NCBI GenBank assembly: GCA_046350655.1
Contig: JAXMAB010000009.1
Span: 1-64,000, forward strand
Reading direction: 5' to 3'
Length of the DNA: 64,000 nucleotides
From: JAEUHO01 sp046350655
GTDB taxonomy: Bacteria > Planctomycetota > PLA2 > JAEUHO01
Position 1 is the stretch's first letter, and each line of letters opens with the position of its first letter. Position numbers and translations under genes: made by a program. This document shows positions 25,267-34,095 of this stretch, in pieces. The notes beneath the pieces are model-generated. The model saw nothing but the letters and a program-made list of their open reading frames with translations. It did not search any database and was not told where the DNA came from.

Positions 25267-26355
25267 TCAGGGGATGCGGCGGGCGACGTGGTAGCCGAAC
25301 GGGGTCTCGAAGACCTTCGTGTGCTCGCCGACCTTGAGGTCCGCGATGGCCGCGTCGAACGCCGGGACGAACTTGCCCGGCTCGGCGATGCCGAGGCTGC
25401 CCGAGCGCTCGCCGGCGCCCGGCTCCTCGCTGTACTCGCCGACGATCTTCTTCCAGGCCGACGGGTCGGCCTCGAACTTCGCCAGCGCCTCCTCCGCGCG
25501 CGCCTTCGCCTGTTCCTTCGTGCGCGTCACCGTCGGGTCGGCCGCGGCGCCGCCCTTGTAGAGGACGACGAGGTGCTCGACGCGCATGCGGAAGAACGGG
25601 CGGCGCTGCACGACGGCGTAACCGACCGGCGTCTCGAGCGGCGCGCTCACGTCGCCGACGGGGAGCGTGAACGCCGTGTCCTCGAGGACCTTGAACTCGG
25701 GCCGCACCCCGCCGCGCTGGAGGACCTGGCTCTGGAAGCCGGGCGCCGCGGGGGCGCCCCCGAGCACCGCGGGCAGGTCGGCCGGGGCCACGCCCGACTT
25801 CAGCTGGGCGGCGGCCTTCGTCGCGTCGGCGAGGGCGAGCTCCTTCGCGCGCGTGACGGACGGGTCGCGGGCGACCTCCTTCCACGGGAAGAAGACGATC
25901 ACGACGGTCGCGCGCGTGCGCGCGACGAGGTCCGCCGCCTGCTCGAGGTCGAGGCGCTGGACGACGTGGAAGCCGAACGGGGTCTCCACGACGCCCGAGA
26001 CCTGGCCGGGCTTCAGCTTCTCGACGGCGTCCTGGAACGCGGGCGTCATCGCGCCGCGCTCGAAGAAGCCGAGGAACCCGCCCTGGCTGGCGGCGAACTT
26101 GTCGTCGCTGTAGGTCGTCGAGAGCGCGGCGAAGTCGGCGCCGTCGGCCGCCGCCTCGGCCGCGACCTTCGTCGCGAGCGCGCGGGCCTCCTCCTTGGTG
26201 CGGGTGACCGTCGGTTGCGCGCGCTCGGCGCCCTTGTAGGCGACGAGGATGTGCCGGGCGGCCCACTCCGTGGGCTCGTCCGCGCGGACGGCGGGCGCGC
26301 ACGCGGCGACGACGGCCGCGGCGGCGAACAGGGTACGGAGGGACGTCGAGCGCAT
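25267..26355 (-). CDS. Exported PpiC-type peptidyl-prolyl isomerase with repeated rotamase domains
   Basis: 362 residues: signal peptide (LFAAAAVVAACAPAVRA, whose Cys could make it a lipoprotein), a full parvulin domain at about 34-138 (ARHILVAYKG, GGFLGFFERGAM, VVETPFGFHVVQ), a degenerate middle domain to about 258 that keeps only the ends (LETPVGYAVVQ) and a third, fuller domain at about 260-361 (VEHLVVLYKG, SGSLGIAEPGKF, VFETPFGYHVARR). Parvulins of this kind help fold envelope proteins. TACCGT (26383-26388, minus strand) and a GGAG site precede the ATG. SurA also has two parvulin domains, but its chaperone N-domain is absent. Confidence 0.85.
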   Translation of the reverse strand: MRSTSLRTLFAAAAVVAACAPAVRADEPTEWAARHILVAYKGAERAQPTVTRTKEEARALATKVAAEAAADGADFAALSTTYSDDKFAASQGGFLGFFERGAMTPAFQDAVEKLKPGQVSGVVETPFGFHVVQRLDLEQAADLVARTRATVVIVFFPWKEVARDPSVTRAKELALADATKAAAQLKSGVAPADLPAVLGGAPAAPGFQSQVLQRGGVRPEFKVLEDTAFTLPVGDVSAPLETPVGYAVVQRRPFFRMRVEHLVVLYKGGAAADPTVTRTKEQAKARAEEALAKFEADPSAWKKIVGEYSEEPGAGERSGSLGIAEPGKFVPAFDAAIADLKVGEHTKVFETPFGYHVARRIP

Positions 26356-26441
26356 GGGGGACTCCGGCGGGACGAACGGAGGACGGTAGCGCGGCCCCCG
26401 GCGGACGCCCCGTTCCGGGCCCCCCGGGGGCGGTCCTCGGG

Positions 26442-27425
26442 TCAGAGCGGGTCCGGGCGGCCCAGGCGCTCGTCGAGGAAGGCGCGCATCCGCGCGCGGA
26501 CGGCGGGGAGGGCCAGGATCGAGCCGTAGTGCCCCCACGGCAGCACGATCGTCTCGGGGTCGCCGAGGGCCTCGCGGAGGCGCTCGCCGGTCCAGGTGGG
26601 CACCGAGGTGTCGTGGTCGGCGAGGACGAGCAGGACGCGCTCCGGCGGCACGTACCGCGCCAGGGCGACGGGGTCGGTCCGCACGGCGCGCCGCATCTCC
26701 TCGCGCAGCGCCTCGGTCGAGAGGCCCGTCCGCTCGCGCCCCTCGGCGACGAGGCGGCGCAGCTGCTTCTCGGACGACGTCGTGAGCACGTCGGGGAGGG
26801 GGCCGCCCGCCAGCGCGATCACGTGGGCGCGATACCGCGGGTCGGCGCCGGCCACCATCGCGACCTGGATGCCGCCCGCGCTGATGCCGAAGGAGCCGAC
26901 GCGGGTCGGGTCGACGTCGGCGTGGGTCAGGAGCCAGTCGAGCGCCTGCACCTGCCCGGACACGTCCGCGGCCAGGCGGTCCTCGACCTGCGCGACGCCG
27001 CGCTCGGGGTCGACGCGCAGCTCCCCGCGGCGGACGACGAGGACGTGGTACCCCTCCGAGGCGAGGTCGAGGGCGAGGTCGCTCACGAGGAGCGCCTCGC
27101 CGCCGAGGATCGGCGACATCACGATCGCCGGGCGCGGCGCCTTCGCCGGCACGGGCCGCCACCAGCGCATCGAGATCGGCGCGCGCGCCTCGGGCGGGGC
27201 GTCGGGTCCGTGGCGGGCCGGCAGTGTGACGTCGCACGTCTCGAGGCGCGGGCGGCGCGCGACGATCTCGACCCGCGCCGCCGGGACCGGGCCGGGCCTC
27301 GCGTACCGGGCCACCACGTCCGGCGGCGGGGCGCGGTCCGGCTGCGGGCCGGCCGCGGGGCGCGTGCGCGCGCACGCGGCGCCCGCGAGGGTCGCGAGGA
27401 GGACGACGACGACGGGGAGGCGCAC
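26442..27425 (-). CDS. Alpha/beta-hydrolase lipoprotein
   Basis: 327 residues. A lipoprotein signal ends LAGAAC. The hydrolase core has SPILGGEALL (oxyanion region), nucleophile elbow FGISAGGIQ, LADHDTSVPTW (acid) and WGHYGS (histidine), so the triad looks complete. It belongs to the broad acyl-peptidase/acetyl-esterase group; the substrate is not evident. GTG 27425 is chosen because TACCGT (27432-27437, minus strand) lies exactly six bases upstream and there is no Shine-Dalgarno sequence, a leaderless layout. Confidence 0.8.
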   Translation of the reverse strand: MRLPVVVVLLATLAGAACARTRPAAGPQPDRAPPPDVVARYARPGPVPAARVEIVARRPRLETCDVTLPARHGPDAPPEARAPISMRWWRPVPAKAPRPAIVMSPILGGEALLVSDLALDLASEGYHVLVVRRGELRVDPERGVAQVEDRLAADVSGQVQALDWLLTHADVDPTRVGSFGISAGGIQVAMVAGADPRYRAHVIALAGGPLPDVLTTSSEKQLRRLVAEGRERTGLSTEALREEMRRAVRTDPVALARYVPPERVLLVLADHDTSVPTWTGERLREALGDPETIVLPWGHYGSILALPAVRARMRAFLDERLGRPDPL

Positions 27426-27437
27426 GGGAAGACGGTA
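27426..27437 (-). promoter_or_regulatory. Leaderless-type promoter of the hydrolase lipoprotein
   Basis: Minus strand TACCGT (27432-27437), six-base spacer, GTG 27425. It settles the start at the GTG that gives a proper lipoprotein signal. Confidence 0.55.
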
Positions 27438-27689
27438 CGGCGAGCGCCGGGCTCCGTCCGGAATCCGCGCCGTCGCGGGCCGACGGGGGGGGCGAGGGGC
27501 GGGCGGGCCGCGTCGGCGGCGCGGCCCCGGGAACGGGCGCCGTGACGAACGGGCCGCCTCGACGGGGCGCGCGCCGTCCCGCGTCCGGACCCGCGGGCGC
27601 GCCTTCGTGCCGCGCCCCGGGGGCACGCGGGGCCGACGTCGCCCCGCCCGTCGCGCGGGGGTAGCGTGAAGGGACCCTCGGAGATCGTC

Positions 27690-28322
27690 ATGCGCGCCCC
27701 CCGCCTCGCCGCCCCGTTGCTCGCCGCCGCCGTCCTCGTCGGGCTCGTGGGCCCCGCCGTCCTCACCCGCGCGGACGACGTGGACCTGCCGAGCACGCTC
27801 GACGGCGTGAAGACCGCGATCGCGGAGAAGCACTACGGCCGCGCGCTGACCGACCTGCAGGTCGTGATGGCCGAGGTCGCGCGGCTCCGGACCGACGTGC
27901 TGAAGGCGCGCCTGCCCGCCGCGCCCGAGGGGTGGACCGCGGGCGAGGCCGAGGGCCAGGACGCCGCGGCGCTCGCCGCCATCGGCGGCGGGACGGTCGT
28001 GCGGCGGCGGTACGAGAAGGGCGACGCGCGCGTCACCGTCGAGCTGATGGTCGGCGGGTCGATGTGGGCGGCGCCGCTCCAGACGATCCTCTCGAACCCG
28101 GCGTTCGTCGGCGGCGGCATGAAGGTCGTCACCGTGAAGGGCCACCGCGGGCTGCTCGAGGTCCGCGCCGAGGAGAAGCGCGCGACGTTGAGCCTCCTCC
28201 TCAACAACGTCCTGAACGGCGTGCTCAAGATCGAGGGCGACGGCGTGACGCGCGAGGACGTCGAGAAGACGTTCGGGAACGCGTTCGACTACGAGGCCGC
28301 GGAGAAGGTCGCGGCCGACTGA
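27690..28322 (+). CDS. Secreted hypothetical protein
   Basis: 210 residues with a clear signal peptide (LAAPLLAAAVLVGLVGPAVLTRA). The mature part starts with a helical segment (DGVKTAIAEKHYGRALTDLQ) and continues with a beta-rich domain containing GGGTVVRRRYEKGDARVTV and VVTVKGHRGLLEV, ending in a short helix. I do not recognise a family with confidence. TAGCGT (27662-27667) and GGAG precede the ATG at 27690. It is followed by a nucleoside transporter with its own likely -10. Confidence 0.7.
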   Translation: MRAPRLAAPLLAAAVLVGLVGPAVLTRADDVDLPSTLDGVKTAIAEKHYGRALTDLQVVMAEVARLRTDVLKARLPAAPEGWTAGEAEGQDAAALAAIGGGTVVRRRYEKGDARVTVELMVGGSMWAAPLQTILSNPAFVGGGMKVVTVKGHRGLLEVRAEEKRATLSLLLNNVLNGVLKIEGDGVTREDVEKTFGNAFDYEAAEKVAAD

Positions 28323-28406
28323 TCCGCCGCGCGGGCGCGCCGGGAGGCCGGTGGTGGCGTCGCGGGGGCCGGGCGGGCAGAATCCCCCCGTCCCTGCGGA
28401 GCCGCC

Positions 28407-29678
28407 ATGGAGCGCGTCATCCCGGTCCTCGGCCTGGCCGTCCTGGTCGGCGTCTGCTGGCTGCTCTCCGACGCCAAGAAGGCGATCGACTGGCGCATCC
28501 CCGCCTGGGGGCTCGGGCTCCAGCTCCTGTTCGGCGTCGTCGCGCTCAAGACGCCCTGGGGGCGCGACGCGTTCGAGGCGGCGGGCCACGGCGTGACGAC
28601 GCTGCTCGGCTTCGCGCGGACCGGCGCCGAGCTCGTCTTCGGCGGCAACCTCATGGGCGGCACGATCGGCCAGGGCGCCGACGGCGCGCCGATCTCCGTC
28701 GGCTGGGTCTTCGCGTTCCAGGTGCTCCCGTCGATCCTCTTCTTCAGCGCGCTGATGAGCGTGCTGTACCACCTGCGGGTGCTTGAGGTCGTGGTCCGCG
28801 GCATCGGGACCGCGCTCCGCCGCGTGATGAACGTCTCCGGCGCCGAGGCCTTCAGCGCCGCCGCCAACATCTTCGTGGGGCAGACGGAGGCGCCGTTCGT
28901 GATCCGGCCCTTCCTGCCGAGGATGACCCGCAGCGAGGTCTTCTGCGTCATGACCGGCGGCTTCGCGACGGTCGCGGGCGGCGTGATGGCGGCCTACATC
29001 GGCATGTTCCACGCGCAGAACCCCGCGTTCGCGGCGAAGTTCGCGGGCCACCTCATCGCCGCGAGCCTCATGTCGGCGCCCGCCGCGCTCGTGTGCGCCA
29101 AGCTGATGCGCCCCGAGACCGAGGAGCCCGTCACCCGGGGCGCCACGAAGATCGTGATGGAGCGCCCGGCCCGCAACGTCGTGGACGCCGCGGTGACCGG
29201 CACGCGCGACGGCCTCGTCCTCGCGGTCAACGTGGGCGCGATGCTCATCGCGTTCACCGCGCTCATCGCGCTGCTGAACGCCGCGCTCGGCGGCGTCGGC
29301 GGCTGGTTCGGCCAGTCGGGATGGTCGCTCGAGGGCGCGCTGGGCGCGCTCTTCAAGCCGCTGGCGTGGCTCATGGGCGCGCCATGGGACGAGGCGGGCC
29401 GCGTGGGCGAGCTCGTCGGCGTGAAGACCGTCATGAACGAGTACATCGCCTACCAGCGGATGGCGCCCATGACCGACCTCTCCGACCGCTCGCTCGTGGT
29501 CGCGACGTACGCGCTGTGCGGCTTCTCGAACTTCGCGAGCATCGCCATCCAGGTCGGCGGCATCGGCGCCATGGTCCCCGAGCAGCGCGAGACGCTCGCC
29601 CGCAACGGCCTCCCGGCCATGGTCGCGGGCAGCATCGCGTGCTTCATGACCGCCTGCGTCGCGGCCGTCCTCCTGTGA
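28407..29678 (+). CDS. nupC: Concentrative nucleoside transporter (CNT/NupC family)
   Basis: 423 residues, normal length. It imports nucleosides with a cation gradient. Recognisable segments are an N-terminal WRIPAWGLGLQLLFG helix, FFSALMSVLYHLRVLEVVV, the conserved SAAANIFVGQTEAPFVIRPF substrate-site region, the GGFATVAGGVMAAYIGM helix, and in the second half VVATYALCGFSNFASIAIQ. Start ATG 28407 follows GCGGAG. The stop overlaps the GTG of a GT39 gene (GTGA). With adenine deaminase further downstream it fits purine salvage, though the two are not in one operon. Confidence 0.92.
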   Translation: MERVIPVLGLAVLVGVCWLLSDAKKAIDWRIPAWGLGLQLLFGVVALKTPWGRDAFEAAGHGVTTLLGFARTGAELVFGGNLMGGTIGQGADGAPISVGWVFAFQVLPSILFFSALMSVLYHLRVLEVVVRGIGTALRRVMNVSGAEAFSAAANIFVGQTEAPFVIRPFLPRMTRSEVFCVMTGGFATVAGGVMAAYIGMFHAQNPAFAAKFAGHLIAASLMSAPAALVCAKLMRPETEEPVTRGATKIVMERPARNVVDAAVTGTRDGLVLAVNVGAMLIAFTALIALLNAALGGVGGWFGQSGWSLEGALGALFKPLAWLMGAPWDEAGRVGELVGVKTVMNEYIAYQRMAPMTDLSDRSLVVATYALCGFSNFASIAIQVGGIGAMVPEQRETLARNGLPAMVAGSIACFMTACVAAVLL

Positions 29679-31405
29679 CCGCGAGGCCCGACCGCCGTCC
29701 CGCGGCGCCCCTGCCCGCCCCGACGGCGGCGGCGCGCCGTCCCTGGGCGGCCGCGTGGATCGTCGTGGCGTTCCTCGCGGCGACGCTGCCGTCGCTCCAC
29801 GACCGGCCGGTCACGAAGGCGGCGGAGGCCCGCGCGTGGGTCGTGGCGCGCGGCATGGCCACGACGGGCGACCTCCTCGTGCCGGTGTACCAGGGCGAGC
29901 CGCGCCTCAAGAAGCCGCCGCTGCAGTCGTGGGTGCAGGCGGGGCTCATGTCGGCGCTGGGGGACGCGTCGGCGTGGGTGGCGGGCCTCGGGACCGTGCT
30001 CGTGGGCCTCCTGTTCGCGCTCGCGCCGTGGTGGCTCGGGAAGGCGCTCGGCGCCGAGTCGGCCGGGTTCGTCGGCGCGCTGCTGCTCGCGGGCTCGCGG
30101 GCCACGCTGACGTGGGGCGGGAGCCCGGAGCACGACGTCCCGTTCGCCGCGTGGACGGGCCTCGCGTTCGTCGGCCTCGCGCGCGCGTGCGCGCCCGACG
30201 GGCGGCTGCGCCACGTCGCGGCGTCGGGCCTCGCGTGCGGCCTCGCGCTCCTCACGAAGGACCCGTTCGCGCCCGCCTTCGTCGCGGGGACCGCGCTCGT
30301 GCTGCAGGTCCGCGCGCGCCGCGTCGCGCCGGGCCCCGCGGTCGCGTGGTGGGGGTTGTTCCTCCTCGGGACGCTGCTCCCGATCGGGGCGTGGGTCGCC
30401 GCGCTCGCGGTGCGGCTGGGGTCGGTCGGCGCGTTGTTCGACGAGGCGCTGCGGCAGGCGTCCGGCGCGGGCGGGGCCCACACGAAGGGGTTCCTCGCCG
30501 GCCTCGTCTACCACCTCGGCACGCTGCCGAAGACCGCGCTGCCGTGGTCGCCGGTGGTGCTCGGCCTCGTCGCGGCCTTCGCCGTCCGCGGCCGGCGCGA
30601 CCCCGCGGCCCGCGCGGCGCTCGTCGACGCGCCGCGGTTCGCGGCGGTCGCGACGCTCGTCTGCCTCGTCGTGCTCACGCTCACGCCGGCGAAGCAGGAG
30701 CACTACGTGCTGCCGGCGCTCGTCCCCGCGGCGCTGCTCGCCGGGCACGTCGTGCTGCGCGCGGCGCGCCGGGCGCCGGGCGGCGCCCGGACCGTCGGCG
30801 CGGTGCTCGTGGGCGCGGCCGCCGCGTACGCGATCGCGCGCGTCGTCGGGGCGCGCGCCGACCTCGGCGCGGTCGACCTCGCCGGCCCGGCGCGGTACGG
30901 CGCCGCGCTCGTGGCCGTCGCGGGGTTGCTCGTCGTGGCGACGCCGCGGTTGCCGGTGCTCGCGTCGTCGGCCGTGCTCGCCGCGGTGCTGCTCGGCCTC
31001 GGCCAGGTCGCGGACGTCGCGCGCGACGGCGAGACCGAGGACCTCCGCGATGCCGTGTACGAGGCCACGGTCGCGCCGGGCGGCGCGGCCCTCGGCGAGC
31101 TCGTCGTCCCCGGGCCCGCGCGCCTGCCCGCGACGCGCACGCTCCTCGGGTTCGAGGAGGGCGGCGGCGAGGCGTTCGACACGCTGGTCGCATGGCAGGA
31201 CGCCCCGTACGTCCGCGTGCGCACCCTCGACGACCTGCGCGCGCGGATCACCGCCGACCCGAAGGCGCTCGTGGTGGTCCGCGCGACGAGCGCGGGGCGG
31301 ATCGCGCCGCTGCTCGACCGGCTGCGGCCCCTCGGGACGCTGGCGCCGCGGCGACCCGGGTCGGACCGGGACCGCTACTACCTCTACGCCGCCGACGAGC
31401 CGTAG
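29675..31405 (+). CDS. Glycosyltransferase family 39 (ArnT/PMT-like) integral membrane protein
   Basis: 576 residues, multi-spanning, with the loop-1 signature KAAEARAWVVARGM followed by RLKKPPLQSW, and LTLTPAKQEHYVLPALVP later, typical of bacterial GT39/PMT_2 enzymes. It would transfer a sugar from a polyprenyl-phosphate donor outside the membrane. GTG 29675 overlaps the stop of the nucleoside transporter by GTGA. It differs clearly from the GT39 at 853-2562, so this is not a recent duplication. The first codons coincide with a copy of repeat A (29677-29690). Confidence 0.82.
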   Translation: MTARPDRRPAAPLPAPTAAARRPWAAAWIVVAFLAATLPSLHDRPVTKAAEARAWVVARGMATTGDLLVPVYQGEPRLKKPPLQSWVQAGLMSALGDASAWVAGLGTVLVGLLFALAPWWLGKALGAESAGFVGALLLAGSRATLTWGGSPEHDVPFAAWTGLAFVGLARACAPDGRLRHVAASGLACGLALLTKDPFAPAFVAGTALVLQVRARRVAPGPAVAWWGLFLLGTLLPIGAWVAALAVRLGSVGALFDEALRQASGAGGAHTKGFLAGLVYHLGTLPKTALPWSPVVLGLVAAFAVRGRRDPAARAALVDAPRFAAVATLVCLVVLTLTPAKQEHYVLPALVPAALLAGHVVLRAARRAPGGARTVGAVLVGAAAAYAIARVVGARADLGAVDLAGPARYGAALVAVAGLLVVATPRLPVLASSAVLAAVLLGLGQVADVARDGETEDLRDAVYEATVAPGGAALGELVVPGPARLPATRTLLGFEEGGGEAFDTLVAWQDAPYVRVRTLDDLRARITADPKALVVVRATSAGRIAPLLDRLRPLGTLAPRRPGSDRDRYYLYAADEP

Positions 31406-31491
31406 GGCGCGGCCGAGGGCGCCGACCCGTCGGCACGGAGCGACCTCTCGCGGGCCCCGAGGGGGGCCGCGTGCGTCGCGCGCGGGGGGAA

Positions 31492-31509
31492 GCTCCTAGA
31501 CCTAGGAGC
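31492..31509. repeat. Perfect inverted repeat between convergent genes
   Basis: GCTCCTAG and CTAGGAGC (31492-31499, 31502-31509) separated by two bases. It lies between convergent genes and might be a weak terminator or a protein-binding site; no T-run follows. Confidence 0.45.
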
Positions 31510-31525
31510 GCTTGCGCTTGACGGG

Positions 31526-32419
31526 TCAACCCACCGGCGTGGTCATGAGGATCTCGGGCAGCCGCCCCTCGGCGAGCGCCCCGAGCGCGAGGTCGAGGTA
31601 GGCGACCCGCTTCTCCTCGGGCTCGGTCATCGGCGCGTCGTTGTCGACGGTGCCCGCGTACCGGAGCACGTTCTTCGCGTCGAGCACGAACACGTGGGGC
31701 GTGCGCTTGCCGCCGAAGACGTCCGTCAGCTTCTGCTCCCCGTCGAGGAGCACGCGGAACGGCAGCTCCTTCGTCTCGACGTAGCTCTTGATGTCGTCGG
31801 CGGCGTCCGTCGCGTTCGACGCGACGAGGTACATCCGCGCGCCGCGCCGCGCCGCGGCCGTGACGAGGCGCTCCTCGAACAGCTTGCTCGTCGGGCACTT
31901 CGGCGACCAGCACACGAAGACGATCGGGGCCTCGGCGGCCTTGCCGACCCACGTCGCGACGTCGCCGACCGTCTTCCAGTCCGCAACCGTCGTCTCGTCG
32001 GCCACGAGGCCGTGGGCCCGGCCCGCGGCGATCGCGAGCGCGACGACCTTCGCCTTCACGAGGCCCGCGTCGCCCTTGAGGCCCGGGACCTTCTCGAGGC
32101 CGTCCGTCGCGGCGAGGGCCGCGGTCGCGCCCAGGGCCTTCGCGGCCGCGTTCACGGCGGCGAGCGCGTCGTCCGCGGTCAGCGCGCGCGCGGTCGCGAG
32201 CGCGAACGGCTTCCCCTCGAGGTCGGTCGCCGTCAGGTCGGGCGCCTTCTCGCCGATGGCGAGGACGTCGCCGGGGCCGGGGCCCGGGTTGGGGGCGGGC
32301 GCCGCCGGCGGGTCGCCGGCAAGGGCGGCGGGGGCCGCCGCGAGGGCGACCAGCGCGAGGAGCAGGGCGAGACGGGGACGACGCGACACGCGGTCGGACG
32401 ACGGGCGGTGGAACGACAC
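31526..32419 (-). CDS. Exported redoxin (thioredoxin-fold) protein
   Basis: 297 residues. Signal peptide at about 15-35 (LALLLALVALAAAPAALA), then an AhpC/TSA-redoxin-like beginning (IGEKAPDLTATDLEGKPF), a long Ala-rich insertion of about 90 residues, and the main redoxin segment (VFVCWSPKCPTSKLFEERL) with a CPTS motif in place of CxxC. The single-Cys motif resembles planctomycete redoxins of unknown activity. GTG 32419 is preferred over GTG 32449 because GGAGGG lies six bases before it. TACGAT (32471-32476, minus strand) is the likely -10. Confidence 0.75.
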   Translation of the reverse strand: MSFHRPSSDRVSRRPRLALLLALVALAAAPAALAGDPPAAPAPNPGPGPGDVLAIGEKAPDLTATDLEGKPFALATARALTADDALAAVNAAAKALGATAALAATDGLEKVPGLKGDAGLVKAKVVALAIAAGRAHGLVADETTVADWKTVGDVATWVGKAAEAPIVFVCWSPKCPTSKLFEERLVTAAARRGARMYLVASNATDAADDIKSYVETKELPFRVLLDGEQKLTDVFGGKRTPHVFVLDAKNVLRYAGTVDNDAPMTEPEEKRVAYLDLALGALAEGRLPEILMTTPVG

Positions 32420-32490
32420 GGGGGGGCCCTCCAGGGCGAGCGGACGCACGGTCCCTCGCGGGCGACCCGGATCGTACCCGGCGGCCGGGC

Positions 32491-32757
32491 TCAGGCCTCC
32501 GGGTCGTCCGGCCGGGCGGCCTTCCGCGCGCCCTTGAAGGCCGCGCCGACGGCCGCGAGGCCGAACGTCGCGAGGTGGCGAGCCTCCTTCACCGCCGTCG
32601 CGGACGCGCGCGGGTCGGCGGCGGTCGCCACCGCCTGCGCGGCCACGCGACGGAACGCCGCCACGACCTCGTCGAGGCGCGCGAGCGCGGCCGCCACCGG
32701 GTCGGAAGGCCCCGGGTCGGCGGGTCGCGCGTCGGGGGGAACCGGGTCGGGCGTCAC
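32491..32757 (-). CDS. Small hypothetical protein coupled to the M18 peptidase gene
   Basis: 88 residues, beginning with a Pro/Asp-rich tail-like segment and followed by amphipathic helices rich in Ala and Arg. GTG 32757 overlaps the peptidase stop by GTGA, which is the main reason to accept it. No family recognised; perhaps a small helical accessory protein. Confidence 0.5.
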   Translation of the reverse strand: MTPDPVPPDARPADPGPSDPVAAALARLDEVVAAFRRVAAQAVATAADPRASATAVKEARHLATFGLAAVGAAFKGARKAARPDDPEA

Positions 32758-34082
32758 CACGGGAGGGGCACGTCCGCCGCGAGGAACCGGGTGAGCACGC
32801 GGGTCATCGCCGCCGCGTCGTGGCGGCCGCAGACCTCGCGCACCGAGTGCATCGAGAGCATCGGGTTGCCGACGTCCACCGTGCGGATCCCGGCGCCGGC
32901 CGCGACGATCGGGCCGATGGTGCTCCCGCACGCGAGGTCGGCGCGCGTGACGAACTCCTGCGCGGGCACGCCCTCGAGCCGGCACAGCGTGCGGAAGTAC
33001 GCGCCCGTCTCGGCGTCGGTGCCGTAGCGCCGGCTCGCGTTCGTCTTCACGACCGGGCCCTCGTTGAGCCGCGGCGCGTGCACGCCGTCGTGCTTCTCGG
33101 GGTGGTTCGGGTGCACGGCGTGCGCCATGTCGGCCGAGACGAGCATCGAGCGCGCGATCGCCTGCGGCAGCGAGGCCGCGCCGCCCGCCGCGGTCGCGAT
33201 CCGCTGCAGCAGTCCCGCCGTCCACGCGCTCGACGCGCCCTCGGCGGTCTGGCTGCCCACCTCCTCGTGGTCGAACAGGAACGCGATCGCCGTCGCGTCC
33301 GACGGCGGCGCCGCGATCACCGCCGCGAGCGCCGCGTGGCACGACGCGAGGTTGTCGAGGCGCGCCGACGCGAGCAGCTCGCCGTTCCGCCCGACGTACG
33401 CGGCCTTCGCCGTGTCGTACAGGCCCACGTCGAAGCCGCGCAGGTCGCCGACCTCGCACTCGGCCGCGCGCGCGAGCGTGTCGAGCGCCGCGCGCGTCGG
33501 GTCCTCGCCCGCCGCGAGCTGCCCGAGGCTCGGCGAGAGGTGGCGGTGTTTGTCGAGCTTCAGCCCGTCCTCGTTGACGCCGCGGCCGAGGTGGATCGCG
33601 AGCGTCGAGATGCGGCAGAGGGGCTCGTCGACGCGGACGAGCGCCGTCGCGAGCGACCCGCCGCGGTCGAGGGTCACGCGGCCCGCGATCGAGAGGTCGC
33701 GGTCGACCCACGTCGCGAGGATGGGGCTGCCGTAGACCTCGACGTCGAAGAGGACGTGGCCCGCCGACGCGAGGCCCGGGCGCGGCTTCAGGCGGAGGTT
33801 CGGCGAGTCGGTGTGCGCGCCGACGAGCCGGAACCCCGCGTCGGCCGGGGCTTTGCGTCCCATGCGGAAGGCCGCGACCGTCGAGCCGTTGTGCAGCACG
33901 ACGTACGCGCGGCCCGCCTCGAGGCTCCACGGGTCGCCGTCGTAGAGCACCTGGAACCCCGCGCGCACCGCGGCCCCGACGGCGACGGCCGCCGCGTGGT
34001 ACGGCGACGGGCCCGCGTCGAGGAACTGCGGCAGGTCGAGGTCGAGGGCCGGGCGGTCGGCCCGGGGCTTGGCGGACTTCAT
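32754..34082 (-). CDS. apeB: M18-family aminopeptidase (aspartyl aminopeptidase-like)
   Basis: 442 residues, normal length. A dinuclear metallo-aminopeptidase that removes acidic or neutral N-terminal residues in the cytoplasm. Family marks: FLDAGPSPYHA at the N-terminus, GAHTDSPNLRLK (metal His and Asp), ARLDNLASCHAAL (metal Asp), FDHEEVGSQTAEGA (catalytic and metal Glu), MLVSADMAHAVHPNH, and near the C-terminus GNPMLSMHSVREVCG (metal His). A GGAG site precedes the ATG at 34082, only 13 bases after the adenine deaminase stop, so they are probably one operon. Confidence 0.93.
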   Translation of the reverse strand: MKSAKPRADRPALDLDLPQFLDAGPSPYHAAAVAVGAAVRAGFQVLYDGDPWSLEAGRAYVVLHNGSTVAAFRMGRKAPADAGFRLVGAHTDSPNLRLKPRPGLASAGHVLFDVEVYGSPILATWVDRDLSIAGRVTLDRGGSLATALVRVDEPLCRISTLAIHLGRGVNEDGLKLDKHRHLSPSLGQLAAGEDPTRAALDTLARAAECEVGDLRGFDVGLYDTAKAAYVGRNGELLASARLDNLASCHAALAAVIAAPPSDATAIAFLFDHEEVGSQTAEGASSAWTAGLLQRIATAAGGAASLPQAIARSMLVSADMAHAVHPNHPEKHDGVHAPRLNEGPVVKTNASRRYGTDAETGAYFRTLCRLEGVPAQEFVTRADLACGSTIGPIVAAGAGIRTVDVGNPMLSMHSVREVCGRHDAAAMTRVLTRFLAADVPLPW

Positions 34083-34095
34083 GGGGGCTCCGGGG